This document shows positions 32,943 through 39,946 of a stretch of 64,000 bases of DNA, piece after piece; the stretch's first letter is position 1; every line of letters starts with the position of its first letter. A program made the position numbers and the translations under genes. The DNA is from Brachybacterium sacelli (lineage in GTDB: Bacteria; Actinomycetota; Actinomycetes; Actinomycetales; Dermabacteraceae). The notes below the pieces were generated by a model. It was not told where the DNA came from. It saw nothing but the letters and a program-made list of their open reading frames with translations, and searched no databases. The stretch covers positions 434,001-498,000 of the forward strand of contig NZ_JAGIOD010000002.1 of the NCBI RefSeq assembly GCF_017876545.1, read 5' to 3'.

Positions 32943-33460
32943 CCGTTCGCCTCGTCGTGGTCTCCGGTCTGCCCGGGGCCGGGAAGACGAGCGTCGCCGA
33001 GATCATCGCTGCGCGCACGGGGTCGGTCCATCTTTCCATCGACGCAGTCGAGGAGTCGATCCTCGCCTGCGGTCTGCCGTCAGGGTGGCAAGTCGGCGTC
33101 GCGGCGTACGAGGCGGTGCGTGCCATGGCGGAGCAGAATCTGCGGCTCGATCACGATGTCGTCGTCGATGCTGTCAACGACAGTGAAGAGGCTCGGCAGA
33201 CCTGGCGGACGGCGGCCTCGCGAACGGATGCATGCATCGAGTTCGTGTACCTCATGATCTCCGATGCGCGGGAGCATGAGCGAAGGCTCAGCGGCAGGAA
33301 TCGCGGTCTCGTTTTCGTCGGTGAGCCGACCTGGACGGACGTTAAGCGCCGGCGCGCTGACTACGCCGCGTGGTCCGATGAGGTCCTGGAGTTTGACACG
33401 GCAGCGCGGACTGCGGACGAGATCGCAGACGCACTCACCGCGCGCCTCAGCACGAAATGA
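32939..33460 (+). CDS. P-loop kinase-like protein linked to HigBA, copy 2
   Basis: 173 aa. Walker A GLPGAGKTS at residues 10-18, HLSIDAVEESIL and DVVVDAVNDSEEARQTW kept, C-terminus DALTARLSTK. Third gene of the higB-higA-kinase operon, GTG start on the higA stop. About 16 percent of residues differ from copy 1, but all motifs are intact, which points to selection for function. Confidence 0.75.
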   Translation: MTVRLVVVSGLPGAGKTSVAEIIAARTGSVHLSIDAVEESILACGLPSGWQVGVAAYEAVRAMAEQNLRLDHDVVVDAVNDSEEARQTWRTAASRTDACIEFVYLMISDAREHERRLSGRNRGLVFVGEPTWTDVKRRRADYAAWSDEVLEFDTAARTADEIADALTARLSTK

Positions 33461-33474
33461 GGCAACGTCATCGC

Positions 33475-33522
33475 TGATGGTTCTCCGTGCTGGCATGCGG
33501 TGGAATTCAGATTCAACGTGTA
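33475..33522 (+). repeat. ychF-end repeat R10
   Basis: 48 bp: TGATGGTT at the left, GCATGCGGTGGAATTC core, right arm AGATTCAACGTGTA. Left arm shared with R2, both following a higBA-kinase unit. Confidence 0.65.
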
Positions 33523-33566
33523 GAACCGCCACTGACCAGGCGTTCTAGGCGCGCAGTTCGAGGCTC

Positions 33567-34196
33567 TCACCCCACGAATGCGATTCCGTTGCCGTCCGGA
33601 TCTCGAACGATGAAGTCGGTGCCGCCCCACGCCTGCTTGGTCAGCTTCTGCACGATCTCGACGCCCGTTGCCCGGTACTCGGAGTACAGTTCCCGAACAC
33701 TGGGCGCGTCGATGTACGCCATGATCAGTCCCTCCCTCCGCGCGGCATTAACGTCGAATACCGACTCATGCACGAGCTTCAGGTGCAGCCGTGCGCCGTC
33801 CCGTGAGGCCGCTCCGTAGAACGGTGGGCTCCCGTGGAGGAAGTCGATCCGAAATCCGAGCTGGTCCCGATAGAACGTAGCTGAGATGTCGACATCGGCG
33901 ACGTGCAGCACCGGCGTGCTGAATAGCGTCGCGGATTCTCCCTGTTCCGGCCGTTCGCCGACAGGAGGGGCGGTGTCGGCGCTCGTCTTCAAGTCGGCCC
34001 AACTGGTGTACCCCGCTTCGAGGGCGATGATCTCCTGGGCCTCGTGGAGGGGGAATGGCAAAGCGAGCGCTTCACGGTCGGACAGCGCCCGATAGCGTGC
34101 GAGCTGCCGGATGCGACCGCCGATCGAATGGTTGCCCTCGCGATGCCAGCGGACCAGCAGTTTTGCCTGCTTCTTGTAGGTGTCGATCGTGGGCAT
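33567..34196 (-). CDS. Glyoxalase/bleomycin-resistance superfamily protein with N-terminal helical domain
   Basis: 209 aa. Residues ~90-209 form a VOC domain: TPVLHVADVDISATFYRDQLGFRIDFLHG, ARLHLKLVHESVFD, VRELYSEYRATGVEIVQKLTKQAWGGTDFIVRDPDGNGIAFVG (terminal D-P-x-G-N motif). The first ~75 residues (YKKQAKLLVRWHREGN, DREALALPFPLHEAQEIIALEAGYTSWADLK) are a helical extension seen in some glyoxalase-superfamily proteins. Metal-dependent enzyme or drug-binding protein; substrate unknown. ATG 34196. First gene of the last clear cassette. Confidence 0.8.
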   Translation of the reverse strand: MPTIDTYKKQAKLLVRWHREGNHSIGGRIRQLARYRALSDREALALPFPLHEAQEIIALEAGYTSWADLKTSADTAPPVGERPEQGESATLFSTPVLHVADVDISATFYRDQLGFRIDFLHGSPPFYGAASRDGARLHLKLVHESVFDVNAARREGLIMAYIDAPSVRELYSEYRATGVEIVQKLTKQAWGGTDFIVRDPDGNGIAFVG

Positions 34197-34370
34197 GACT
34201 CCTTCTTCCGAAGTGACGTAGGTGGGCCTAGCCCTTTCGGCTCTTGTGCCGTTGCGCCCTACGACCGGGAGTGTCCCGCGCCTGCGTCGTAGAAGCTACC
34301 ACGGGGTGTCTGTCGCGAAGACGTGAGCAGCCTGAACCGCCCTGGGTTTCGTTCCGTTCTTCATGCAAGG

Positions 34371-34505
34371 ATGGAACCGAACCAGAGATGCTCTCCCGAG
34401 ATGCGCGAGCGCGCCCTCCGGATGCTCGATGAAGCGCGCGCGAGCGGCGGTCGACCGAACCTGATGTCCGCGGTGCGGCATGCCGCCTCGGCCTGCTCGG
34501 TATGA
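34371..34505 (+). pseudogene. Possible IS3-type OrfA N-terminal fragment
   Basis: 44 codons, EMRERALRMLDEARASGGRPNLMSAVRHAASAC, resembling the HTH start of IS3 OrfA proteins (Glu-Met-Arg-Glu-Arg-Ala pattern). No rest of an IS3 element is present. The surrounding 34197-34624 holds nothing else I can support. Confidence 0.35.
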
Positions 34506-34624
34506 GCGCCGCGACCGAATCAGCCCAGCGAACGCTCGCTGGATAGGGAACCCGATAGGGACGAAACTCAGAGCGATTCAGTTCGCGTCGTGACTGAACA
34601 TGTTCGAAGGCTGGTTCTCGGTTC

Positions 34625-35059
34625 TCACCGCAAGGCGAGCTCATCGAGTGCCGCGCTGAGCGCATGAGCCAACGCCTGGCGGGTCGCCGGCGACAGTGCG
34701 GTCATCTCAGCCTCGGCATCGTTGTAACGCGCGCGCGCGAGCCGCTCCAACAGGGCTCTGGTCTTCGCAGTGACAGTGATCGTCTTGCTCCGCCGGTCGA
34801 CGGGACTCTTAGTACGGCGTAGGTAGCCCGCAGTTTCCAGACGATCGATCATCTGCGTCGCAGAAGGTTGTGACAGCCCGAGCGAGAAAGCGATCGTCGA
34901 GGGAGTCGATGCCGCGCCGCGCGCCACTCGATCAAGCAGGATCGCCTGGGTTGCCGTCACCGACGCTGCGTCGAGGACCGCCAGATCACCGCGGCGAACG
35001 CTGCGCACCCGGTCCGAGACTTGCACGAACAGCGCAGCGAGATTTGCGTCGTCGGTCAT
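34625..35059 (-). CDS. MarR family regulator
   Basis: 144 aa. Winged helix: LDAASVTATQAILLDRVARGAASTPSTIAFSLGLSQPSATQMIDRLETAGYLRRTKSPVDRRSKTITVTAKTRALLERL (residues ~25-105), with the D-R-R-S wing motif. ATG 35059 overlaps the stop of the upstream SnoaL-like gene by 4 bases, so both are one operon. Probably represses this operon; ligand unknown. Confidence 0.88.
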   Translation of the reverse strand: MTDDANLAALFVQVSDRVRSVRRGDLAVLDAASVTATQAILLDRVARGAASTPSTIAFSLGLSQPSATQMIDRLETAGYLRRTKSPVDRRSKTITVTAKTRALLERLARARYNDAEAEMTALSPATRQALAHALSAALDELALR

Positions 35060-35454
35060 AGGTGCGGAGCGTTGAACATTACCTTTGCCGACTCATCCAT
35101 CTTGGTGTTCTGGTAGGCGGTACAGAACCACCGCTGTCCACGACGTACGAACGTGAACGTCTGAAACTTGTCGTGAGGCGTATCCTCGGCACCTAAGCCG
35201 CCGACGGTGGTGAACACTGCCGAGGTCTCCGAAAGCTGCACCTTCCGGATCGGCGTCACCCGCATCTTCTTTCCATCGAGCCACTTCGAGAAGATCTCCG
35301 CGTGGCCCTCGACGATTCGCTGGCGGCCGTGCTGCAGCTCGCCGGACCAGGCCACGTAAGTCGCATCCTCTTCGAACTCGGCACCGTACGCCTCGGCATC
35401 TGCGTTGTTCCATGCATCGCGGATGCGGTCCAAGCATGCTTCAGGTGTATCCAT
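35056..35454 (-). CDS. SnoaL-like/NTF2-fold protein (SgcJ/EcaC type)
   Basis: 132 aa from ATG 35454, which has GGGAGG at 9 bases; an ATG at 35463 would put that site too close. ACLDRIRDAWNNADAEAYGAEFEEDATYVAWSGELQHGRQRIVEGHAEIFSKWL and FQTFTFVRRGQRWFCTAYQNTKM are typical of the family. Likely ligand-binding or small-molecule enzyme. Coupled to the MarR gene. Confidence 0.82.
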   Translation of the reverse strand: MDTPEACLDRIRDAWNNADAEAYGAEFEEDATYVAWSGELQHGRQRIVEGHAEIFSKWLDGKKMRVTPIRKVQLSETSAVFTTVGGLGAEDTPHDKFQTFTFVRRGQRWFCTAYQNTKMDESAKVMFNAPHL

Positions 35455-35643
35455 TTCCGTCATCCTCCCGAGTAGTTGTCTCCATAGTAGTTCACGCGCA
35501 TGAAGCATTCAAGTGGTGTGATGCATCGCTGGGGGTGGCTCGTGCTCGTGTGATCTTGATCATGATGTCCTCGACGGTCTCAGTCCACATGAACGGTTGG
35601 GGGTCGTCGTTCCAATGTGAAGCTCAGTGGTCGATCGCGCTCT

Positions 35644-36215
35644 CTAGGACATGGCTTGTAAGCATCGCTGGGTCCAGGCGATCACCGCGTTGAGCACCAC
35701 GGCGGCGCGGAACACGATCGCGAGCTTGTCGTAGCGCGTCGCGAGCCCACGCCACTGCTTCACATCACTGAAGCGCCGCTCCACGACGTTGCGCCCCTTG
35801 TATTCGACTGCGTCGAAGCCAAGAGGGCGCCCGCCGCGCGACCCGCGTCGTTTGCGGTGAGCCTGCTGATCGCGCGGTTGCGGGATCACGGCGCGGATCC
35901 CGCGATCGCGCAGGTGGGCGCGGATTGCGCGGGCGGAGTACGCCTTGTCTCCACGGACCGCGTCGGGACGCGTGCGGGGACGCCCGAGTGGGCGCGCGAC
36001 ACGGAGCCTGGATAGCAGTGGCAGTAACGCGGGCGCATCGCCGGACTGGCCGGGCGCAACGGCGACCACCATCGGGAGCCGATGGTCGTCGACAAGCTGG
36101 TGGATCTTCGTCGACAGCCCGCCGCGGGAGCGTCCGACCGCGTGATCAGGCTGCTCGACGGCCGGATCCGTGTAATTCAATCCAGCCCCCTGTGGGGCGC
36201 GTGACATTGGTCGCG
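35644..36215 (-). CDS. IS5 transposase, C-terminal ORF B
   Basis: Catalytic part read after the frameshift: second Asp in VRGDKAYSA and the Glu region in RNVVERRFSDVKQWRGLATRYDKLA. The open frame extends further right (to 36399), but that part is antisense-like to ORF A and not real. Ends at the IS border. Confidence 0.75.
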
Positions 36216-36541
36216 TGCTGATGCGCACGGGCAATCGACGAGTCCACCGACACCGTCCAGCCGATCTTCCCGTCCCGATCAGCGGCGGCCAGCAGCCTCT
36301 GATGGATCTGGTCCCAGGTGCCGTCGCCGGCGAGGTTGCGGTGCCACCGCCACACGGTCTGCCATGGGCCGAACTCTCGCGGCAGGTCGCGCCACGCAAT
36401 CCCGCACCGGTATCGGTAGATGATGCCCTCCACGATCGCCCGCGCGTCCGAGAACGGGCGGCCCTGGCGGCCCGTTCGGGACGGAAGGAACGGCGCGATC
36501 AACGCCCACTGATCATCGGAGAGGAGCTGGAAGCGCGACAC
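36146..36541 (-). CDS. IS5 transposase, N-terminal ORF A
   Basis: 131 aa. DUF4096-type DNA-binding part plus the first catalytic Asp in SVDSSIARAHQHA (near residue 98). The protein is completed only if ribosomes shift into the frame of ORF B (35644-36215), which carries the remaining catalytic residues. Confidence 0.8.
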   Translation of the reverse strand: MSRFQLLSDDQWALIAPFLPSRTGRQGRPFSDARAIVEGIIYRYRCGIAWRDLPREFGPWQTVWRWHRNLAGDGTWDQIHQRLLAAADRDGKIGWTVSVDSSIARAHQHATNVTRPTGGWIELHGSGRRAA

Positions 36542-36592
36542 CCCTCCAGAGTCTCAGCCAGACCGCTCAACCTTTATAAGACACGCCCTAGC

Positions 36593-37708
36593 TGTTGCGG
36601 GTCATGACGTTGTGGTCACGGCGTATGGGATGAAGGAACGGGCCCCTGGACTGCACGATGGGTGGTGTCTAAGCAACCGTCTCGCAGGAAGAGGCCCGTT
36701 CCATGCACCACCGTAATGCGCCGCTGACCGTCGTTGGAAGGCAGCGAGCTGTCGCGCAGGTCATCGACTCCGGTCGCCCGATCGCCCACGTCGCGGCCGA
36801 GTTTCACATCGCTCGCACCACGCTCTCGAAATGGGTCGGCCGCTACCGCGAGCACGGCGACCCAGGCCTGCAAGACCACTCCAGCGCGCCGGCGAACCGC
36901 CCCACCCGCCTCCCGATCTGGGTGCTCGAGCTGATCGAGTCCTGGCGGCGGAAGAGGAAGTGGTCCGCGCGCCGGATCGCCCGCGAGCTCGCCGACGGCC
37001 ACGGGTTCGCGTGCTGCGTGAGGACGGTGACGAGGTGGCTGGACCGCCTCGGCTTGAACCGGATCCGCGATATCACCCCAGACGGTGAGAACCTGCGTTC
37101 ACCAGGGAAGATCACCGCCCGCTACCCCGGCCACATAGTCCACATGGACGTCAAGAAGGTCGGTCAGATTCCCGACGGCGGCGGCTGGCGGGCCCATGGT
37201 CGTGGCAGCGAACTGGCCCTCGCCGGCAAGCGCGCCCACAAGCAAAAGGTCGGCTACACCTACCTCCACTCCATGGAGGACGGCTTCTCCCGCCTGTCCT
37301 ACACCGAGTCGCTCGAGGACGAGAAAGCGATCACGACCATCGGGTTCTTCCATCGCGCCCGCGTGTTCTTCGCCGCGCACGGCATCACCTGGATCACGCG
37401 GCTGGTCACCGACAACGGCAGCAACTACACCGCCTCAGCGTTTCGGCGATCGACCTGCGCTTTCATCTCCCGGCACCAGCGTACGAGGATCTACACACCT
37501 CGCCACAACGGCAAGATCGAGCGCTACCAGCGGATCCTGGCCGAGGAGTGCCTCTACGCCCGCCCCTACGGCTCCGAGACCGAGCGGCGCGAAGCGATCG
37601 CGATCTGGGTCCATCACTACAATTTCCACCGACCCCACACCGCCTGCGGCGACCAGCCCCCGGCCTCACGACTTCACACCGGCGTCGACAACGTCATGAC
37701 CAACTACA
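36593..37708 (+). mobile_element. IS481 family element with 6-bp target duplication
   Basis: Left end TGTTGCGGGTCATGACG (from 36593), right end as inverted TGTAGTTGGTCATGACG (to 37708), 3 mismatches in 21. Flanked by CCTAGC at 36587-36592 and 37709-37714. The target is the outer edge of the IS5 element, so IS481 arrived after IS5. Confidence 0.88.
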
Positions 37709-37713
37709 CCTAG
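36703..37713 (+). CDS. IS481 family transposase
   Basis: 336 aa. N-terminal HTH (AHVAAEFHIARTTLSKWVGRYREHGDPGLQDHSS), then the rve/DDE integrase core: HMDVKKVGQIPDGGG (first Asp), VTDNGSNYT (second Asp), HNGKIERYQRILAEE (Glu), and NFHRPHTACGDQPPASR at the end. Intact. The stop codon TAG is inside the target-site duplication, so the gene runs through the right terminal repeat. Confidence 0.93.
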   Translation: MHHRNAPLTVVGRQRAVAQVIDSGRPIAHVAAEFHIARTTLSKWVGRYREHGDPGLQDHSSAPANRPTRLPIWVLELIESWRRKRKWSARRIARELADGHGFACCVRTVTRWLDRLGLNRIRDITPDGENLRSPGKITARYPGHIVHMDVKKVGQIPDGGGWRAHGRGSELALAGKRAHKQKVGYTYLHSMEDGFSRLSYTESLEDEKAITTIGFFHRARVFFAAHGITWITRLVTDNGSNYTASAFRRSTCAFISRHQRTRIYTPRHNGKIERYQRILAEECLYARPYGSETERREAIAIWVHHYNFHRPHTACGDQPPASRLHTGVDNVMTNYT

Positions 37714-37759
37714 CCGCGGGCCCTCTGGATCGCTGGACTCGGTGAGGCGGAGGATCGTC

Positions 37760-37808
37760 CAGAGGTTGGTCTGTGCCGGAACGCGGTGGAGTTCAGATTC
37801 AACGTGTG
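37760..37808 (+). repeat. ychF-end repeat R11
   Basis: 49 bp: CAGAGGTT at the left, GGAACGCGGTGGAGTTC core, right arm AGATTCAACGTGTG. Last clear copy of the array. Confidence 0.7.
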
Positions 37809-37993
37809 AACCCCAGATGAGAGGCTCAGTTGATGCTGCAGGGAGGCGTGCCTGACTCCGGCCTGTAGCATGCTCGCAGGGCCCGCATCGCGCGGCAGAT
37901 GAGCCGCGGGCGCAGTCTCTTGGGGTCGCCGTGGATGCCGTGCGGGGCGGCAATGACGATGGTCCGCTGAGCGACCGTCACGGTGCATCGAGG
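37809..37993. other. Non-coding stretch after the last clear repeat
   Basis: No gene supported. Open frames here give low-complexity proteins only. Confidence 0.4.
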
Positions 37994-38608
37994 TCAGTGC
38001 AGGAACAGGGCCGTGACGGCTTCGACGAATGCGATGCCGAGAAGCACGATGATGATCGCCGGATAGAGGCGGATGTTGTCCTTGATGCCGGCGAGGTACC
38101 CTTCCCAAGCCGACGAGAGATTGCGTCGCCGGTACCCGAGGGCCGACCGCCACAGGATGATGGAGCCCAGCATCGCCAGGACGTAAGCCTGGAACTCGAG
38201 CAGCAGTACCGGTGACGTGACGATGAGCGCGATGAACCCTTCCAATGATGTCGGAGCGAACGGCATGCCGATGAAGACTGCGCGCCCGATAGTCGCGACC
38301 ACACCGAAGAAGGGAATGATGAGTGAGGGTAGCGTCGTCGTCGCCAAGGCCGCGAACAGGAGGTTGCCGAGAAGCGTCATCAGCGCTGCTCTCACGATGC
38401 TGCCACTGGCATAGGCCTCGACAACCCAGAGCGACCCGGGCGAGCCCAGGAAGGCTTCAGTGTTCCTGAGGCCCACGCCATGGAGCCCGGGAATGTAGAC
38501 GGTCGCGATCATCGTCATGACGAGAGTGCCGTAGACCACGAGGTTCGATACCAGGTACGTATACCAGTTGTCCCGCAGCACTGTTCGAAGGTTCTCAAGA
38601 ATTCGCAT
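37994..38608 (-). CDS. SpoIIM-like (DUF95) integral membrane protein
   Basis: 204 aa, five or six membrane helices. MRILENLRTVLRDNWYTYLVSNLVVYGTLVM at the start, then ASGSIVRAALMTLLGNLLFAALATTTLPSLIIPFFGVVATIGRAVFIGMPFAP and EFQAYVLAMLGSIILWRSALGY. The last two resemble stage II sporulation protein M relatives (long hydrophobic loop plus E-x-x-A-Y helix). Such proteins occur in non-sporulating bacteria and in some peptide-export loci. ATG 38608 has GGGAG at 8 bases. Overlaps the end of the small ORF upstream (38595-38834). Confidence 0.65.
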   Translation of the reverse strand: MRILENLRTVLRDNWYTYLVSNLVVYGTLVMTMIATVYIPGLHGVGLRNTEAFLGSPGSLWVVEAYASGSIVRAALMTLLGNLLFAALATTTLPSLIIPFFGVVATIGRAVFIGMPFAPTSLEGFIALIVTSPVLLLEFQAYVLAMLGSIILWRSALGYRRRNLSSAWEGYLAGIKDNIRLYPAIIIVLLGIAFVEAVTALFLH

Positions 38609-38834
38609 GGAGATGCTCCCTTGTCGTGGTGAGTAGGTGAACCGCGCATATCGAGGTCGCGGCGTCGTGGAGCCGCAGTTCGGGCTGGTCCAGCAATGAC
38701 GTGACATCACGACCGGCTACGAGAAGCTGGCGACCACCTATCAGGTCACGGCGTGCGGAAATTGATGATCGGGCCTGTGCCTGCGCCGCGAGCTGATCGA
38801 GCCCGCCGTCGGTGGCGGTCTCGTCGATGGTCAT
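38595..38834 (-). CDS. Small hypothetical protein upstream of the SpoIIM-like gene
   Basis: 79 aa, MTIDETATDGGLDQLAAQAQARSSISARRDLIGGRQLLVAGRDVTSLLDQPELRLHDAATS and so on. No clear ribosome site; its end overlaps the next start by 14 bases, which fits translational coupling. Polar, not obviously secreted. It could be a small peptide substrate or partner of the membrane protein, or not a gene at all. Confidence 0.35.
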   Translation of the reverse strand: MTIDETATDGGLDQLAAQAQARSSISARRDLIGGRQLLVAGRDVTSLLDQPELRLHDAATSICAVHLLTTTREHLHANS

Positions 38835-38932
38835 GCGGCAAGTTCAAACTATGACGTCGCGTCACGGTCAAGCTCGTGCGGAGCACGTCGCGGAGAATCC
38901 CCATCACGTCGCGGTGGCGCTTCTGCGTGAGC

Positions 38933-38981
38933 CAGAGGGCCCTATCCGCGGCGACGCGGTGGAGCTCCGCGTCGACGGGAC
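38933..38981 (+). repeat. Possible decayed ychF-end repeat (right end of the array?)
   Basis: CAGAGGGC at the left, GCGACGCGGTGGAGCTCCG in the middle at exactly the usual offset, GTCGACGGGAC at the right. Several mismatches; it may be chance. Confidence 0.3.
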
Positions 38982-39021
38982 GTCGGGTCCCGGCGCACCA
39001 CCGGGTCGCGGGTTCCGCTCG

Positions 39022-39855
39022 TCATGGGCAGATCCGCCAGGTGCTCACATCGCACTGCAGGTCGGTGCCGTCTCCCGTCGCCACCACGGTCCCGTCGGCG
39101 AGAAGTCCCAGCGAGTGCTTCGATCCGGCCGCGATCGCCGTGACGTCGCGCCACCTCTGCACGTCGCACTGCCCGGACTGATTGTCTCCGACGGCGCGGA
39201 CCGTCCCGTCAGCACAGAGCGCGAGGCTGTGATGGCTGCCTGCCGCCACCGCTGTGGCGCCTCTCCACGGAGCGACATCGCACTGACCTGAGCTGTTCCC
39301 ACCGGTCGCCACGACGGTTCCATCCACGCGCCATCCGATCGTGTGGAGATGACCGGCGGAGATGCCGACCAGCTTTGTCCACTCGCCGACCTCGCATTGT
39401 CCGTACCGGTTGTTGCCGGTGGCGAGTGCTCTGCCCTCGTGACGAACAGCGACGGTGTGCCAGTCCCCACCGGCGATCGAGACGACGTCTTCCCAGGCAC
39501 CTACGTCGCATTGGCCCTCCGCCCGGCGTCCGGTGGCGATCACAGTGCCGTCCCTCCGGAGTCCGAGAGTCGTTCTCCATCCGGCGGCGACGGCGGTGAT
39601 CTCGCTCCACGTGGAGACGTCGGTCTGTCCTTCGCGATTCCAACCGGTCGCGAGAACGGTGCCGTCGGCGCGCAGTCCGATCGTGTGTGATCGACCGGTG
39701 TTGCGCGCAGTGTGCACGTTCCCGGCCGCGACGGCGGTGACGGCCGACCAGGAGGCGACGTCGCACTCACCGGCACGACCATTGCCGACGGCGATGACGG
39801 ACCCGTCGTCGCGGCATGCCACGGAGTGTCGTCGGCCGGCGGCGAGGACTGCCAT
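39022..39855 (-). CDS. RCC1-repeat beta-propeller protein
   Basis: 277 aa made of about six or seven repeats of ~38-40 residues, each with the pattern W-x2-(V/I)-x-A-(V/I)-A-A-G-x-x-H-(S/T)-x-x-L-x-x-D-G-T-V-x-A-(T/V)-G and a linker GQCDV. These are RCC1/BLIP-II type blades that form a propeller used for protein binding. No signal peptide, so probably cytosolic. Binding partner unknown. The DNA between 39040 and 39840 shows the same periodic repeats. Confidence 0.85.
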   Translation of the reverse strand: MAVLAAGRRHSVACRDDGSVIAVGNGRAGECDVASWSAVTAVAAGNVHTARNTGRSHTIGLRADGTVLATGWNREGQTDVSTWSEITAVAAGWRTTLGLRRDGTVIATGRRAEGQCDVGAWEDVVSIAGGDWHTVAVRHEGRALATGNNRYGQCEVGEWTKLVGISAGHLHTIGWRVDGTVVATGGNSSGQCDVAPWRGATAVAAGSHHSLALCADGTVRAVGDNQSGQCDVQRWRDVTAIAAGSKHSLGLLADGTVVATGDGTDLQCDVSTWRICP

Positions 39856-39946
39856 GTGTTCTCCCGGTGTTGCTCTCGGGCACTCACACTAGGTCCCGGG
39901 ACTGCCGCTGCCTCGAGACTTCCGCGATGCTCGGGACGGGGTGACG

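Larger units (their letters stand above)
35644..36591 (-). mobile_element. IS5 family element (IS427-like) with two-ORF transposase
   Basis: Minus-strand orfA (36146-36541: LLSDDQWALIAPFLPSRTGRQGRPFSDARAIVEGIIYRYRCGIAWRDLPREFGPWQTVWRWH) and orfB (to 35644: DHAVGRSRGGLSTKIHQLVDD, DAVRGDKAYSARAIRAHLRDRG, YDKLAIVFRAAVVLNAVIAW). They join by a forward one-base shift near 36195, at a run of five G. Ends: GGACATGGCTTGTAAG (from 35647) against GGGCGTGTCTTATAAA read inward from 36588. Both ends are flanked by CTAG (35644-35647 and 36588-36591). Looks complete. Confidence 0.8.
20282..37808. mobile_element. Array of gene cassettes separated by ychF-end repeats
   Basis: Repeats at 20282, 21474, 22273, 24273, 25059, 27264, 30917, 31513, 32282, 33475 and 37760 (48-50 bp, one of 56), all in the same orientation, divide the region into ten units. 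Consensus: CAGANGTT at the left, then about 10 variable bases, GGAACGYGGTGGAGTTC in the middle, and GGTTYAACGTCTA at the right. Units carry toxin-antitoxin modules, single enzymes, regulators or IS elements. A weaker copy at 38933 may be the true right end. Confidence 0.7.

Noticed and set aside
34561..34600. Possible additional ychF-end repeat
   Set aside because: Only a short stretch (GACGAAACTCAGAGCGATTC) resembles the core; the arms and spacing do not fit.
20282..37808. Class 1-type or chromosomal integron
   Set aside because: No IntI-like tyrosine recombinase is visible. The repeats have GTT...AAC ends instead of the attC arrangement AAC...GTT and encode the end of ychF.
39022..39855. 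Regular DNA repeats suggesting a CRISPR or tandem array
   Set aside because: The periodicity follows the ~38-40 residue RCC1 protein repeats in one long reading frame; units differ and no spacers are present.
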